Positions 22,846 to 33,498 of a stretch of 64,000 nucleotides of DNA are shown here, piece by piece. The DNA is taken from NCBI RefSeq assembly GCF_029633865.1, contig NC_079230.1, forward strand, positions 29,223,054 through 29,287,053, in the 5' to 3' direction. The notes beneath the pieces are model-generated. The model did not search any database. It saw only the letters and a program-made list of their open reading frames with translations, and was not told where the DNA came from. This DNA is from Lampris incognitus. Taxonomy: Eukaryota; Chordata; Actinopteri; Lampriformes; Lampridae. The number at the start of each line of letters is the position of its first letter. The stretch's first letter is position 1. Made by a program: the position numbers and the translations under genes.

Positions 22846-23348
22846 CTGGAATAACAACATGAACACGTTTCAGTCAAACGTCGAGCACACCTTCAGTGAA
22901 CTTTTCCAAGTCCCATGAATTAAAATGCGAACTAGTTGTGTTCCCATCAGATCCATTAAAGCAGATATATCCCTGAACGTTGTTTTACGTGTCCTACGTC
23001 ATATGTCCTTACTTCCACACCCACACCAGAAAAATGGAGGTTAAGAGGAAGATAATCACGTGGCTAAATTCTATTTGAATTTCCTTTTTTTAATTCAATA
23101 AAAGTATTTCTCTCATTCATTTAGTGCATATATTCTTTACTGACAAGGACAAAAGCTAACTAAAGTGGCTGCAAAAACGTTTCTGCGATATTGTGCAAAT
23201 TTTGCCCTTTCCATCAAGCTTTTCTAACGCAATACTCCACAATGTCCATGAAAACATGGCTGTTGACACTGGGTATGCACTGGTGGTACTGATGACGGCA
23301 CCGGTATCAAGATACTGGCATCGGAGACTTTACCCAAGACTGAACTCC

Positions 23349-23695
23349 ATCCAACCCATTATCCAAACCGCCTATCCTGCTCTCAGGATGCTGGAGCCCA
23401 TCCCAGCAGTCACTGGGCGGCAGGTGGGGAGACACCCTGGACAGGCTGCCAGGCCGTCACAGGGCCCACACACACACACACACACCTAGGGACAATTTAG
23501 TAGGGCCGGTTCACCTGACCTACATGTCTTTGGGCTGTGGGAAGAAACCGGAGCCCCCCGGAGGAAACCCACACAGACACGGGGAGAACATGCAAACTCC
23601 ACACAGAGGACGATCCGGGACGACCCACCAGGTTTGGACTACCCCGGGGCTCGAACCCAGGTCCTTCTTGCTGCGAGGCGCCACCGTGCCGCCCT
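23349..23695 (-). mobile_element. SINE family B (AFC-like), full length
   Basis: Minus orientation: tRNA-related head at 23640-23695 with B-box-like GGTTCGAGCCCC, middle TTTGCATGTTCTCCCCGTGT, and tail GGGATGGGCTCCAGCATCC. A short internal (AC)n run lies at 23466-23486. Flanks CCCAAGACTGAA and CCCAAGACTAAA suggest the target duplication. It sits in the first intron of the zinc-finger gene. Confidence 0.9.
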
Positions 23696-24626
23696 CCCAA
23701 GACTAAAATCCAACACCAAAAGCCGTGAAAATGGCTTGATTTACTGCATGTTTGGCCCGTGGAAGTTGATTCTATTTCAAGTCTTCTGCCCACTGGTCCT
23801 AAACTAAACTAATGGTGCACGTCTGCACTGGTCAGCAGAAGTGAGGAGTTGGAAGTTGTTATTGGGCAATACTTACAGATTTGCACTGGGAACTGGTATC
23901 GACAGCTAAACGGTGATCGATGCACCGGTAAATGACAGAACACAGACACTACAGCAAAGGAGGACGTGTCTCATGACCTCCTGCCACAGAATCTCATACG
24001 TAGGGCCGTTCCAAGACGAAGAGCAACTTTGAAGAGATTCAGACAATAACCAGAAACCGGGTTTGAAGAGCAAGTATGAATGAGCCAGAGGCTGAAACTT
24101 TATCTAAAGCAGCTAGGAAACCCACCTGGCTCTGGTTGCCACACTTCAAAATCATACTTGACTACAAAGCAAAACACTTAAGACAGGACAGGAACCGCAG
24201 CATCCGGACAGGGACCAGACCGGACTGGACTAGACCAGACTGACCCTAATCACAACAATGCACCCTGGCTGCTGCAGAGACAGCTTTATGTGAGAACACA
24301 TGAAGTTGTGCTGAGGAGTTGCGAGGTTTTAGTAAAAACTCAGGATAATTAGTATTTGTGTTAATCATCCTGTCTTTTCATGGCACCTTTTTCCCTGCTT
24401 GTGCTTGTTTTAATCACCCTTCCCCTTCTAATGCACAACACTTTAAGCTGCATTTGGTGTATGGCAATAAAACCAGTTCCAGCTGAGCTAGAGCTTCATG
24501 AACTATGACGATCACCATAATCATCCGGTCTTCGCCTTAGAGGGGGACGACACACGCCATCATCAAAGAGTCGGGAAACTGGAAACCAGACCAGAGGACG
24601 CCTGTACCGTGCCCCCCGCTCTCAAC

Positions 24627-25392
24627 ACCTGAAGTCGGACTTGCCTTTAAGCTCCGGCGCGTACTCCATCCCCGTCATCCACTCGTACTCGTACATCCGC
24701 TTGCTGCCGGACGGCAGCATGCTGAAGATGTCGACGGCGGCGGGGTCGGACTCCCCGTCCCCGGCCCCGGCGCCGCTCATGCCGCCGTCCGGCCAGAGGT
24801 TGAGGGGGTGCGGGTCGGCGTCCCTGTCGCCGCCGGCCGCCGGGGGGCTGCCGTGCTCGCCGTCCATGTCGGCGCCGCCGCCTCTGGAGTTCTTGTCCTT
24901 CATCAGGTAGTCGCAGATGGCGTTGATGTTCTCCTTCTTGACGCCGGGCATGGCGGGCTTGGCTTTCTTCGCGTCGGAGGCGCCGTGCTTGCCGGCCGGC
25001 TGGAAGTCCTGCTTCCGGAACGCGGCTGCGGACGCCTCGGCGGACAGCGAGCCCGGGAACGGCTCCCGGTCGGCGTCCCTCTGAGCCGTCTCCAGCCGCA
25101 GCTTCAGAACTTCGATCTCGTCGGTTTTGTCGCGCAGCTCCATTTTCAGGACGCGTATCCGCACGCTGACCATCTTGCGGATCTCGGACAGGGCCGTCTC
25201 CAGAACCACCGTGATGTTCCTGCCGAGGTGCTCGGTGATGTCGCTGACCGAGCACAGCAGTTCTTCGTCGGGCTCCAGCTCCAGGAAATCGTCGTCGGCC
25301 CGGCCGGTCGGCCCGGAGGTCTCCATGAAGGCGTTCTGGAGCTCGGGGGACAAGCTGGTCTCGGCGAAGCTGTGGTTTCTTTTGCGACTCAT
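24627..25392 (-). CDS. Candidate first exon of the zinc-finger gene, coiled-coil protein
   Basis: ATG at 25390-25392 opens a 255-codon frame, MSRKRNHSFAETSLSPELQN.... It has an acidic patch (DDDFLELEPDEELL), a long helix with heptad-like spacing (ITVVLETALSEIRKMVSVRI, then VLKMELRDKTDEIEVLKLRL), and a Gly/Asp-rich, low-complexity end. This plan fits the N-terminal coiled-coil exon of fish C2H2 proteins. A stop lies at 24622-24624, but a GT at 24626-24627 or 24628-24629 could serve as donor; only the site leaving one base (exon end 24628 or close) would fit the next exon's phase, so the join is uncertain and an extra exon may exist. Alternatively this is an independent single-exon gene. GC-rich, CpG-rich. 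Confidence 0.65.
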
Positions 25393-25680
25393 CGTCCGGC
25401 TGGAAGAGGGGGGTTCTCCTCACAGTTCGGTGAGCGGTACGGGCTAGCCCAACACGCTAAACTCTGGGGGAGATGCTGAAAGACGTACAGACACACATAC
25501 ACACACACACACAACCGCGGTGTTGCCGCGGACTTCATTCGGTAGCGTCGACGCCCGCTCCGGGAGGCAGCGCCACCTGGCGTACCCTCCACGACACTGC
25601 TGGGAAGAATCGGGCGAAAATAAGCTGCGACCTCAACTCAGCGGGCAAAACCGCGAACACGCGGCAGGATTTGTTAAGTG
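25393..25680 (-). promoter_or_regulatory. CpG-rich 5' flank, likely promoter region
   Basis: GC- and CpG-rich DNA directly upstream of the ATG at 25392, interrupted by a short (AC)n at 25495-25512. No TATA box was found. A CpG-island promoter is inferred from composition and position only. Confidence 0.4.
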
Positions 25681-25786
25681 GAAGTCATAAATTCAACAGA
25701 TCTACTACAGGCGTATTCCTCTGTTTGTTTGGGGTTTCTTTTCCGCATTTTGTATTTATTTTTGTTGTAAGCTAGTTGTCTTAGAC

Positions 25787-25992
25787 CAGGGGTGTCAAAC
25801 TCCAGGCCTCGAGGGCCGCAGTGTCTGCAGGTATTTGTTGCAACCGTGCACTACACCACCTGATTTAACTAATTAGCTCACCTCCTGGATCAAGGAGGGG
25901 AGGGAACTAGTTTAATCAGGTGGTGTAGTGCATGGTTGCAACAAATACCTGCAGACACTGCGGCCCTCGAGGCCTGGAGTTTGACACCCCTC
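25787..25992. mobile_element. Palindromic hAT-type MITE
   Basis: 206 bp; the two halves are near-perfect reverse complements over about 85 bases, beginning CAGGGGTGTCAAACTCCAGG and ending with its complement. Imperfect 8-bp flanks TCTTAGAC and CTGTAGAC fit an old hAT duplication. Transcripts would fold into a long hairpin. Confidence 0.88.
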
Positions 25993-26110
25993 CTGTAGAC
26001 AGTTTAGTTTATTCTGCTCAGAGAAGAAATTCTTTTTCACAGTTGGTGCAAATACGCACAAATGGACGGACAAATGACCCAGTAAAATTCCCCCATTAGG
26101 CTGTGCTGCA

Positions 26111-26115
<5 letters not shown>

Positions 26116-26142
<27 letters not shown>
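26116..26142. repeat. (AC)n microsatellite
   Basis: Thirteen or so units. Confidence 0.98.
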
Positions 26143-26150
<8 letters not shown>

Positions 26151-26219
26151 TAGACAACAGACACATGACACAACGAGTGGGACATTTCACTGTACATGTG
26201 ATGGAGACATGGACATGAA

Positions 26220-26260
26220 ACAGACATAAGTTGCTAGAAAAGCGCCATATAAATTGCAAC

Positions 26261-26301
<41 letters not shown>

Positions 26302-26302
26302 A
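26220..26302 (+). repeat. LINE 3' tail with (GATT)n
   Basis: GCTAGAAAAGCGCCATATAA followed by about ten TGAT units. Fish L2-like LINEs end in this kind of phrase plus a short tandem tail. Confidence 0.6.
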
Positions 26303-26613
26303 AGTCTGCTAGTCGCGTGATAACAAAGCTTATACCAGCTGTTTTTGTCTTCGAGTCCTGCTGTTTTACCAAACCTCCATCAGAGGCCAGTATTCAACAG
26401 CAAACTTGCTGAAAGATGAATCTCGTCATTATTTTCCTCCTCCTGGCTACGTGCGTCTCTTTTCTTTTTTTCCCTTTTTTTCTGAAACGTAATATTGACT
26501 ATGAACCAATCCCCACTTAACAAGAGATTGCGTAACTGTTCATGCCGCAAATGGTTCTTCGTACACGTCATCACTGGAAGTCTTTACCTAGGGGGGAGAG
26601 GGACTTGAATTCC

Positions 26614-26654
<41 letters not shown>
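26614..26654. repeat. (AC)n microsatellite
   Basis: About 20 units. Confidence 0.98.
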
Positions 26655-26657
<3 letters not shown>

Positions 26658-26843
26658 TATGAGGGAGAGAGGTTGGACTAGTCCTATCGCTCAGCCCCCT
26701 CAGTTCAGAATGGAGCATGGGATCAGCAGGGTGAGTCCAGTATCTGCAGACCCTGAGCCACTCTGATCCGACGTGGTGAAGCACTCAGCTCCAACCACAG
26801 AGCTTTGCTATAAGGCCACCAGAATCACACACACTTTATTAGT

Positions 26844-26881
26844 CGTTTCACTTCCTGCGTGCGAACGCAGGAAGTGAAACG
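26844..26881. repeat. Perfect 17-bp inverted repeat
   Basis: Arms CGTTTCACTTCCTGCGT and its exact complement with a 4-base loop (GCGA). It lies at the left border of family R copy 4. The arms contain CACTTCCTG, whose complement CAGGAAGTG has an ETS-like core. Confidence 0.9.
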
Positions 26882-26889
26882 CAGCATGG

Positions 26890-27219
26890 TGCCCACAGCC
26901 CACAGCAGTGCAGCACGAAGACACAAACACACAACCGAGAACTACAAGAACACAGCCATGCAAACTAACACACATATCTAAAATAAAAAAAATAAATCAC
27001 TGCCCAGTCCAGGAGAACGAACTTCAGCCAGGTATGTCGATCAGAACTTCCGGTCAGCATGGGCTAGCAGCTAGCTTAGCCTGCCCCGCTTCCGCGTCCT
27101 GTCAGACCGCCCTCGGTGTTATCAGAACTTCCGGTCAGCATGGGCTAGCAGCTAGCTTAGCCTGCCCCGCTTCCGCGTCCTGTCAGACTGCCCTCGGTGT
27201 TATCGGAACTGCCGGTCTG
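26890..27219 (+). repeat. Family R, copy 4, left part with 81-bp tandem copies
   Basis: Matches 12970-13200. From 27040 an 81-bp block starting ATCAGAACTTCCGGTCAGCA repeats at 27121 and begins a third time at 27202, where the element at 27220 interrupts it. Confidence 0.85.
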
Positions 27220-27826
27220 CGATATTATGAACCCTACATAGGCCTCGCCAAAATCCCGTTTCTGGCTTTGTCACGTGTGCGCCACCGTAGCAACGCGAAA
27301 ATATGTTGTTATGGGGTTAGCGCTCATCAAGGAAACGCTGTACACCCACAATTTAACCTGTCTAAGTTATCCACAATCAACATTAACGTTTTTAACTCAA
27401 TCTTTGCTTGCTCCACGTTTGAGCATAGGATACTTCACCCCTTATCATGACTACAAACAAAACGAGCTCCTATATTGTAGTAATATGACTTTTACATTTA
27501 TACACAGGTAACAACTTACTGATCAGCTTTCTTAAATGTGAGAAAGTCTATTTATTAGATATATGTTCATTTTCAGACAACTAACGTTACTTACCTCCGT
27601 TCTGTTGTTGACAGCCAGCAGTCCAAAATTACAAAAGCAGCCAGCTGTCCAAAATTGCGAAAAATACAAAATTACAAAATTGAAGGTAGCTAACGTTAGC
27701 TTTGCTTCGCACCGAGTTGATAGTTGATTGTTTCCTTAGCAACGCAGCGGAAATCCGGCGTCCGTTCGCGAGATTTGGGACAGGGTACGGGATTTTGGCG
27801 AGGGCTATGTAGGGTTCATAATATCG
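27220..27826. mobile_element. Unclassified TIR element with 11-bp target duplication
   Basis: 607 bp. Ends CGATATTATGAACCCTACAT and its reverse complement form TIRs of about 40 bp, with one gap. It is flanked by CTGCCGGTCTG on both sides (27209-27219 and 27827-27837); removing the element restores the family R sequence exactly as seen at 13138. An 11-bp duplication is within the range known for Mutator-like elements (8-11 bp), not hAT (8), Harbinger (3) or piggyBac (4). No transposase frame is present, so it is non-autonomous. The interior has CpG-rich ends and an AT-rich middle. Confidence 0.85.
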
Positions 27827-28075
27827 CTGCCGGTCTGCATGGGCTAGCAGTTAGCTTAGCCTGCCCCGCTTCCGCGCCCGGTCAGACCGCCCTCGGTATT
27901 TCCTCTTCGGGCACAGCTCCAGGCAGGGCCGTGGTCCCTGGGCCCACAGGAGCCCAAGCTCTCCCAGCCGATCCAGCACCAGCTCTCCCAGCCAGCAAAC
28001 CAAGACACACTTAGACGCAGACGTGGACAAAGACACTGCATGGACGGTACTGGGTGAGGCCGCCATCTTCCCACA
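27827..28075 (+). repeat. Family R, copy 4, right part
   Basis: Continues the third tandem block after the inserted element, through CCGTGGTCCCTGGGCCCAC and repeated CTCTCCCAGCC to GCCGCCATCTTC. Confidence 0.85.
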
Positions 28076-28077
28076 CA

Positions 28078-28112
28078 TAATGATAATAATAATAATAATA
28101 ATAATAATAGGG
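28078..28112. repeat. (AAT)n microsatellite
   Basis: About ten units directly after the CCATCTTC end of family R. Confidence 0.95.
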
Positions 28113-28119
28113 CAGGGTT

Positions 28120-29190
28120 ATAGGTTGTCGTGCAGGAGTGGCAACTGAAATGCAACAACCTCGTCAAGATACAACCCGTGTATCCTTCGGTCTTTTCATG
28201 TCCAGCTGCAGCTCTTTCTGAGAGCTCCCCTGCAGCTCTCCTTGGTTAAAGCTCTGCTCGAACTGGCTAGTAAAACCCCTGCACCGACCACAGTATGCTG
28301 GCTTGTATTGGTCAGTATATAGTCATATATCAGAGGTCAGATTTAATAGGTTGTTGATATTTTTCCCTTCAAGCACCTTTAGCAGTCAAGAATTAGCCAT
28401 GACTGGTGTTTTGAGTTGATTTGGTTTATTTGGATGTCTTTTAGCTCATTGGCTAACCTCCCGAGAGCCCACATTAAAAACATTGAAGTATAATTCATAA
28501 ATATTTCAACACATAATTGGAGACACACATATCATATACACACACACACATATAACCCACATACATGGGCACAAATAGTTTATTGTACCTACATATATTA
28601 CATATTCATCTACAGGTGTTCATATACTATAATACCAATACTCTACAAGCCTGCTGACAATGCAGTACTACTACAACAACAACAGTAATCATCATCATCA
28701 TCATCATCATCATCATTACATTCATATAGCGTTGGAAAGTCAGCCAACGTTGAATTTGTTCCCCTGTTATATACAATAAAGGGACATATCGGTCCTGTGT
28801 TAAAATGCAAGACAAGCCAGTCAGGGCTGAGACGGACCCAGACATCATCCCTGCGTCCCGAGTCGTGCATGGATGGACTCCTCTCCAACCTGCGATGCTG
28901 AGCTCAGGGAAGAGGATGAGGGGGAGCAACACGTGCACTCCTCCTATCACTGTGTCGACTAACGGTACCGAACCTGGCTCAGCGACACACTCTGTGGAAG
29001 TGCACAGATTTGATTCAGACAAATTGCTCTGAGACGGTTGCTTAACGTCCTTTCATCGGATGCTGCTTACGTTCCAGTTTAAACAATGTAGGAATGTACA
29101 CGCACATCCAAGCCCCGCCCCCCCAAAAAGGGGAGGTGCTGGGGCGAAAACGAGCGAACAACTGAGCAGCTCGCACACTGCAGGACTCCA
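28120..29190. other. Unique DNA with a (CAT)n tract
   Basis: (CAT)n lies at 28690-28716. The longest frame (minus, about 28740-29022) has no recognised domain and runs into the simple repeat, so it is not called as a gene. Confidence 0.5.
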
Positions 29191-29192
29191 AG

Positions 29193-29273
29193 GTCCACTT
29201 ATTCGCTGCACCGACGTCACCGTGACGGTGCAGCGAAACGTCACGGTGACGTCGGCGCAGCGAATAAGTGGAC
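29193..29273. repeat. 34-bp inverted repeat with 13-base loop
   Basis: Left arm 29193-29226 and right arm 29240-29273 pair at 33 of 34 positions. The arms contain GACGTCACCGTGAC-like sequence, i.e. CRE-like TGACGTC cores. The loop GGTGCAGCG repeats part of the arm. Confidence 0.92.
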
Positions 29274-29279
29274 GTTGCA

Positions 29280-30055
29280 GCCGCTGTTCGTTTGCTCTTT
29301 ACGTCCAAGTCTGCTCAGCACCGCTGATCGCCGACTGTCGTTAACGGTAGTGAAGCTTACCACAAGCACCAACCACGTGTCCTCTCTGAACGCACACAGG
29401 GGGCGTCTCTCCGTCACGTGTGAGTGACAGCTCGGGTCTGTTCCCGTGACATTGTGGCTGGGGGACGTTTGTGCACTCAGCTAGACCCCCTCCCTCCTCT
29501 GCAGGCTGCTGGGGTAATATTAGGAGCACGCACTTCTGACGTCAGCCTGCTCCGAGTCCCTACTCTGGCTTTCCAACGAGCCCCTTAGTCATTAAAGCCA
29601 GGGGGGCAATCGATTTTTTTGAAGTTTGGTGTTTACTGTTTTGGTATTATTTGGTAAAACAAACAACCCCCCCCCCCCAAAATGTCCTTACATCCTGGCA
29701 GATAGCAATGTAGGAAATGCTCTGACAAAAGTCTGGTCTCTGTGACTGCCCAAGGCCATGCAATAAGGCTGCATCTTAAAACCAATCCCAACTTTTCCCT
29801 GCAAGGGGGCATCCCAACCAACCTGTCAATCATGTGCCCGCAGTGCCCTGTAAGGTACCGTAGCTGCCATTTAGCATATTAACTAAACCATACGCTAAAA
29901 GTTACATGCTATGTGCTAAATGTTTAATATGTCATTTAGTATGCATAAGTGAATAAAGGTGCATTGGCTATATGCTAAATGTTTAGTTTATAGACTACAT
30001 GCTAAATTTAACCAAGCTCTTCCAAACTATCAGCAAAGAGAGTGTATCTGCGCCT
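29280..30055. other. Unique DNA, no gene seen
   Basis: Contains a poly(C) run near 29669. Frames are short. Nothing recognised. Confidence 0.5.
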
Positions 30056-30510
30056 TCTCTTGACCCTTCTGTTGTCTTCCGGCTCAAAAGGGCCCATAAC
30101 AGTGTTTCACAGCAGAGAAAAGACTCTAAATGATCTTTTTTCAACCTGAAATGTGATGACTTTCCCTACAGTGACCCCAACAGTCAAACATGGTTTTTGT
30201 TCATATTTCCATGAAAGCTGTACACCACTGGGGTACCGAGGCTGTCTTACGGTCGTTTTTGACCCTGGAAAACGAGTGGTGTCCACTGATTAAATGCAGT
30301 CTTTCTGCACTGTGCAGAGGGAAAACCCAGAGAGTCACACAGTTTGTGATGAATGACAGCTTGTTTCCTCGTGCAAAATAGATTTGGGGTTTAAAATTAA
30401 ATTAGGTTGCTTTAATTTAGAGGCTTAATGAAGGCGGACCATAAATGACCCTTAAGACAAGGGCGGTCGGTATACACAATGTGTGGACCACATGAGGGTT
30501 AGTTAGGTAA
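30056..30510. mobile_element. Possible MITE, piggyBac-like ends
   Basis: Begins CCCTTCTGTTGTCTTCCGGC and ends CACATGAGGGTTAG, resembling the common fish non-autonomous elements with CCCTN..TTGTC ends. The flanking bases (TTGA, TTAG) could be a decayed TTAA target. The inverted repeat match is weak. Confidence 0.4.
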
Positions 30511-31552
30511 TCCTACGACTGCCGCTTTCCACTCACAATACAAACCCAGCTATAGGCAGCCTGCTAGCCAACCAGCACCAGCAGCACTACTGCGTAACTT
30601 TACTGTGCGCCGCGGGCTCAAGATGACTGACAGGCAGGTTTGTACGTCTCCTTGCAGAGAACGGTCCTGATTGGCTGTGAAGATTTAGACATTTTGAAAT
30701 GGCCTAGGGAAGTCACTGACTTCAGACTTTTTTTCCTCAGTGTTTCATTTATTGATCGCTATTGGGATGTTGAGAAATGTTCACCAAATATTACCAAAAC
30801 GTTCTGAAAATAAATGGCCTACCTAGGTTTAATGGTGAGAGCAAATGGGCAAAAGTACAACACGGTTCTGGGTGGTACTGATATCCCTCCAGAACGTTCT
30901 ACAATAAGGTACTGTTTATGACTTCAGTAGTCTTTTCAAATGTGAGGTGGCCCCAAAACATGAAGCGAAACTTTATCAGCAAAAATATTACGGAGCTTTA
31001 AAACTCTAATCTATTTTGAAAATACAGTAATCATATAATACAGCCATCTATGTTGATTTGCCAGTTGTTTGGTTTTCAAGATGGCAAGTTTCAGTGGGAA
31101 ATACATTTTGGGTACATGATTTGCGAGAATAACCGAAAATACCTGTTCCCAGTTTTTATTCAGGCAATGTTTCAACTGAATTACAAGTTTGGAAAGGTCA
31201 GCTTAAAGTTTGCATTTCTTATTCGAAGCATACGCCTCAAAATGACATCACTTTAAAAGAAATTTGCACATTCCTTGCTGGTAGGGTAGCTGACTGCGAT
31301 TGCGTGGCTCTCTGAAGGTCAGCAGTCAGTTTCCTGCATGTCATTCTCAAACAAAGTTATGTGGCATCTCGTCAAGTCAGCAGCGAAACAAGACTCAAGA
31401 TTATCTTTAAAGAAAAACTGGTTCTGTGTCGTATTAAAAACGATGTGACTGACATTTTGGTTCTTCCTAGTGCCAGTGTCTTCCCAGGTAGCAAGTTCAC
31501 ACATAGGCTAGACATAATCCTCCCATCTTGTCTTCCACAGGGCAACATGACG
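30511..31552. other. Unique DNA, no gene seen
   Basis: AT-rich; short frames only. No repeat family recognised. Confidence 0.5.
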
Positions 31553-32290
31553 AGTAGGCCTATGAGCAGGGTGAGGAGTAGATGAGTAGGCCTATGAGCA
31601 GGGTGAGGAGTACATGAATAGGCCTATGAGCAGGGTGAGGAGTACATGAATAGGCCTATGAGCAGGGTGAGGAGTAGATGAGTAGGCCTATGAGCAGGGT
31701 GGGGAGTACATGAATAGGCCTATGAGCAGGGTGAGGAGTAGATGAGTAGGCCTATGAGCAGGGTGAGGAGTACATGAATAGGCCTATGAGCAGGGTGAGG
31801 AGTAGATGAGTAAGCCTATGAGCAGAGTGAGGAGTAGGCCTATGAGCAGGGTGAGGAGTAGATGAGTAGGCCTATGAGCAGGGTGAGGAGTACATGAGTA
31901 GGCCTATGAGCAGGGTGAGGAGTACATGAATAGGCCTATGAGCAGGGTGAGGAGTAGATGAGTAAGGTCTATGAGTAGGGTGAGGAGTAGATGAGTAGGC
32001 CTATGAGCAGGGTGAGGAGTAGATGAGTAGTCCTATGAGCAGGGTGAGCAGTAGATAAGTAGGCCTATGAACAGGGTGAGCAGTAGATGAGTAGGCCTAT
32101 GAGCAGGGTGAGGAGTAGATGAGTAGGCCTATGAGCAAGGTGAGCAGTAGATGAGTAGGCCTATGAGCAGGGTGAGGAGTAGATGAGTAGGCATATGAGC
32201 AGGGTGAGGAGTAGATGAGTAAGGTCTATAAGTAGGGTGAGGAGTAGATGAGTAGGCATATGAGCAGGGTGCGGAGTAGATGAGTAGGCT
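31553..32290. repeat. 32-bp minisatellite
   Basis: About 23 units containing GAGTAGGCCTATGAGCAGGG and TGAGGAGTAGAT. Variants alternate TAGATGAGT and TACATGAAT in the left half, giving a local 64-bp period. A few units are shortened. Confidence 0.97.
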
Positions 32291-32525
32291 GGGCGCGGCA
32301 GTGGCTCAGAGGTAGAGCAGGTTGTCTGGTAACAGGGGGGGGGGGTTGCTGGTTCGATACTTGGCTTCTCCATGCAAAAATGCCGAGGTGTTCCTGAGCA
32401 AGACACCTAACCCCTACCTGCTCCCGATAAGCAATACAACATCCTGCCCTCAGACATCCTAAGACAGGATGTTATATTGCTGAAAAGCCCCCCGAGGCAC
32501 ATTTGTAATGTGTGACTTGCCTTGA
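32291..32525 (+). mobile_element. SINE family C, tRNA-related
   Basis: Head GGCAGTGGCTCAGAGGTAGA with B-box-like GGTTCGATACTTGG; body TTCCTGAGCAAGACACCTAA. The tail (32460-32525) is the L2-like ending aaagccccccgaggcac, suggesting SINE-LINE tail sharing. It starts immediately at the minisatellite edge. Confidence 0.75.
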
Positions 32526-32599
32526 CTTGTTACCTTGCATGGTTGACATCACCGTCAGTGTATGTGTGTGTGCGTGTGCGTGTGTGTGTGCGCACGCAT

Positions 32600-33170
32600 G
32601 GGTGAATATGAGACTTCTTCTGGATCTCCACCTTCCCGTGGTGGAGAAGCTTGCATATACCAATGATCCTAAGAGCTATGCCGTCCGGAGCTTGGCTCCT
32701 GGTAGGGTCACCCAGCGTGGAAAGGTCAAGTGGGAGGTTCCAGACGAAGCGTGATCCAACAAAGACCTCAATGGCGGAACCAGTGGACGAGGTCTTCAGG
32801 TCACAACGGCAGTGAAGGTGGATTAAGGCTGCAACAAAGGATGGCCCCCAATCGTCTTGGTTGTCCATGCCATTGGACTCTGGACACCCCCTGCCAAGGA
32901 CCGTGTGGTGGCTGCAGGTGCATCAGCCACTTCACGTAAAAAGCTGTCACGCACAGGCGTCCTCCCATTATGCGGCTCCTGGATCGGCCTCTACACCCAC
33001 CTGAGGACCCAGAAGGACCCAGAGGGAGGACGGTCATACTCGACCCGGAGTGACTATCGATGATGATGATGATGAATGTGAGACATTCATGGATTGTAAA
33101 GTGCTTTGAGTGGTTGGTGCAGCTAGAAAAGCGCTATACATACTATAAATCCAATCCATTTACCATTGAG
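32600..33170 (+). mobile_element. Retroelement fragment with LINE-like 3' tail
   Basis: Contains ATCTCCACCTTCCCGTGGTG and TAGGGTCACCCAGCGTGG, phrases familiar from a dispersed fish retroelement, and ends with TAAAGTGCTTTGAGTGG, AAAAGCGCTATACATA and CCATTTACCATT, a LINE-like 3' end. Coding frame is broken; clade not assigned. Confidence 0.55.
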
Positions 33171-33498
33171 GCCTACACATGCCACTGACTTGGACGATCA
33201 AGGTCATTTTCCATTGCAGGCACTTCAGAGGCAGAACCTTAATCATGAAGATAACTGCCATATCAAAGCCAACAGACAACAGACAAATCGTCCTCCATGC
33301 AGAGACAGTTTGACTAAATAGATTTTAATGCTGTGATGTAAAGTGAAAAAGCTGTAAGGGTATACTGAATGTTTTAAAGGTGAATTAGCATTTTCAGCTG
33401 TTTTCAGAGCTCATGCTCCCAATATATTGTTCCTTTGCCTGTAAGTCTTGGAACATGTATATGTACATCTTTGATATGGCAACCTTGGAGGCCATTTA
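33171..33498. other. Unique DNA, no gene seen
   Basis: Short unique flank left of the large minisatellite. Confidence 0.5.

Noticed and set aside
24647..25479. Long alternative frames on both strands over the zinc-finger first exon
   Set aside because: GC-rich coding DNA leaves other frames open; they read Arg/Gly/Ala-rich sequence with no pattern.
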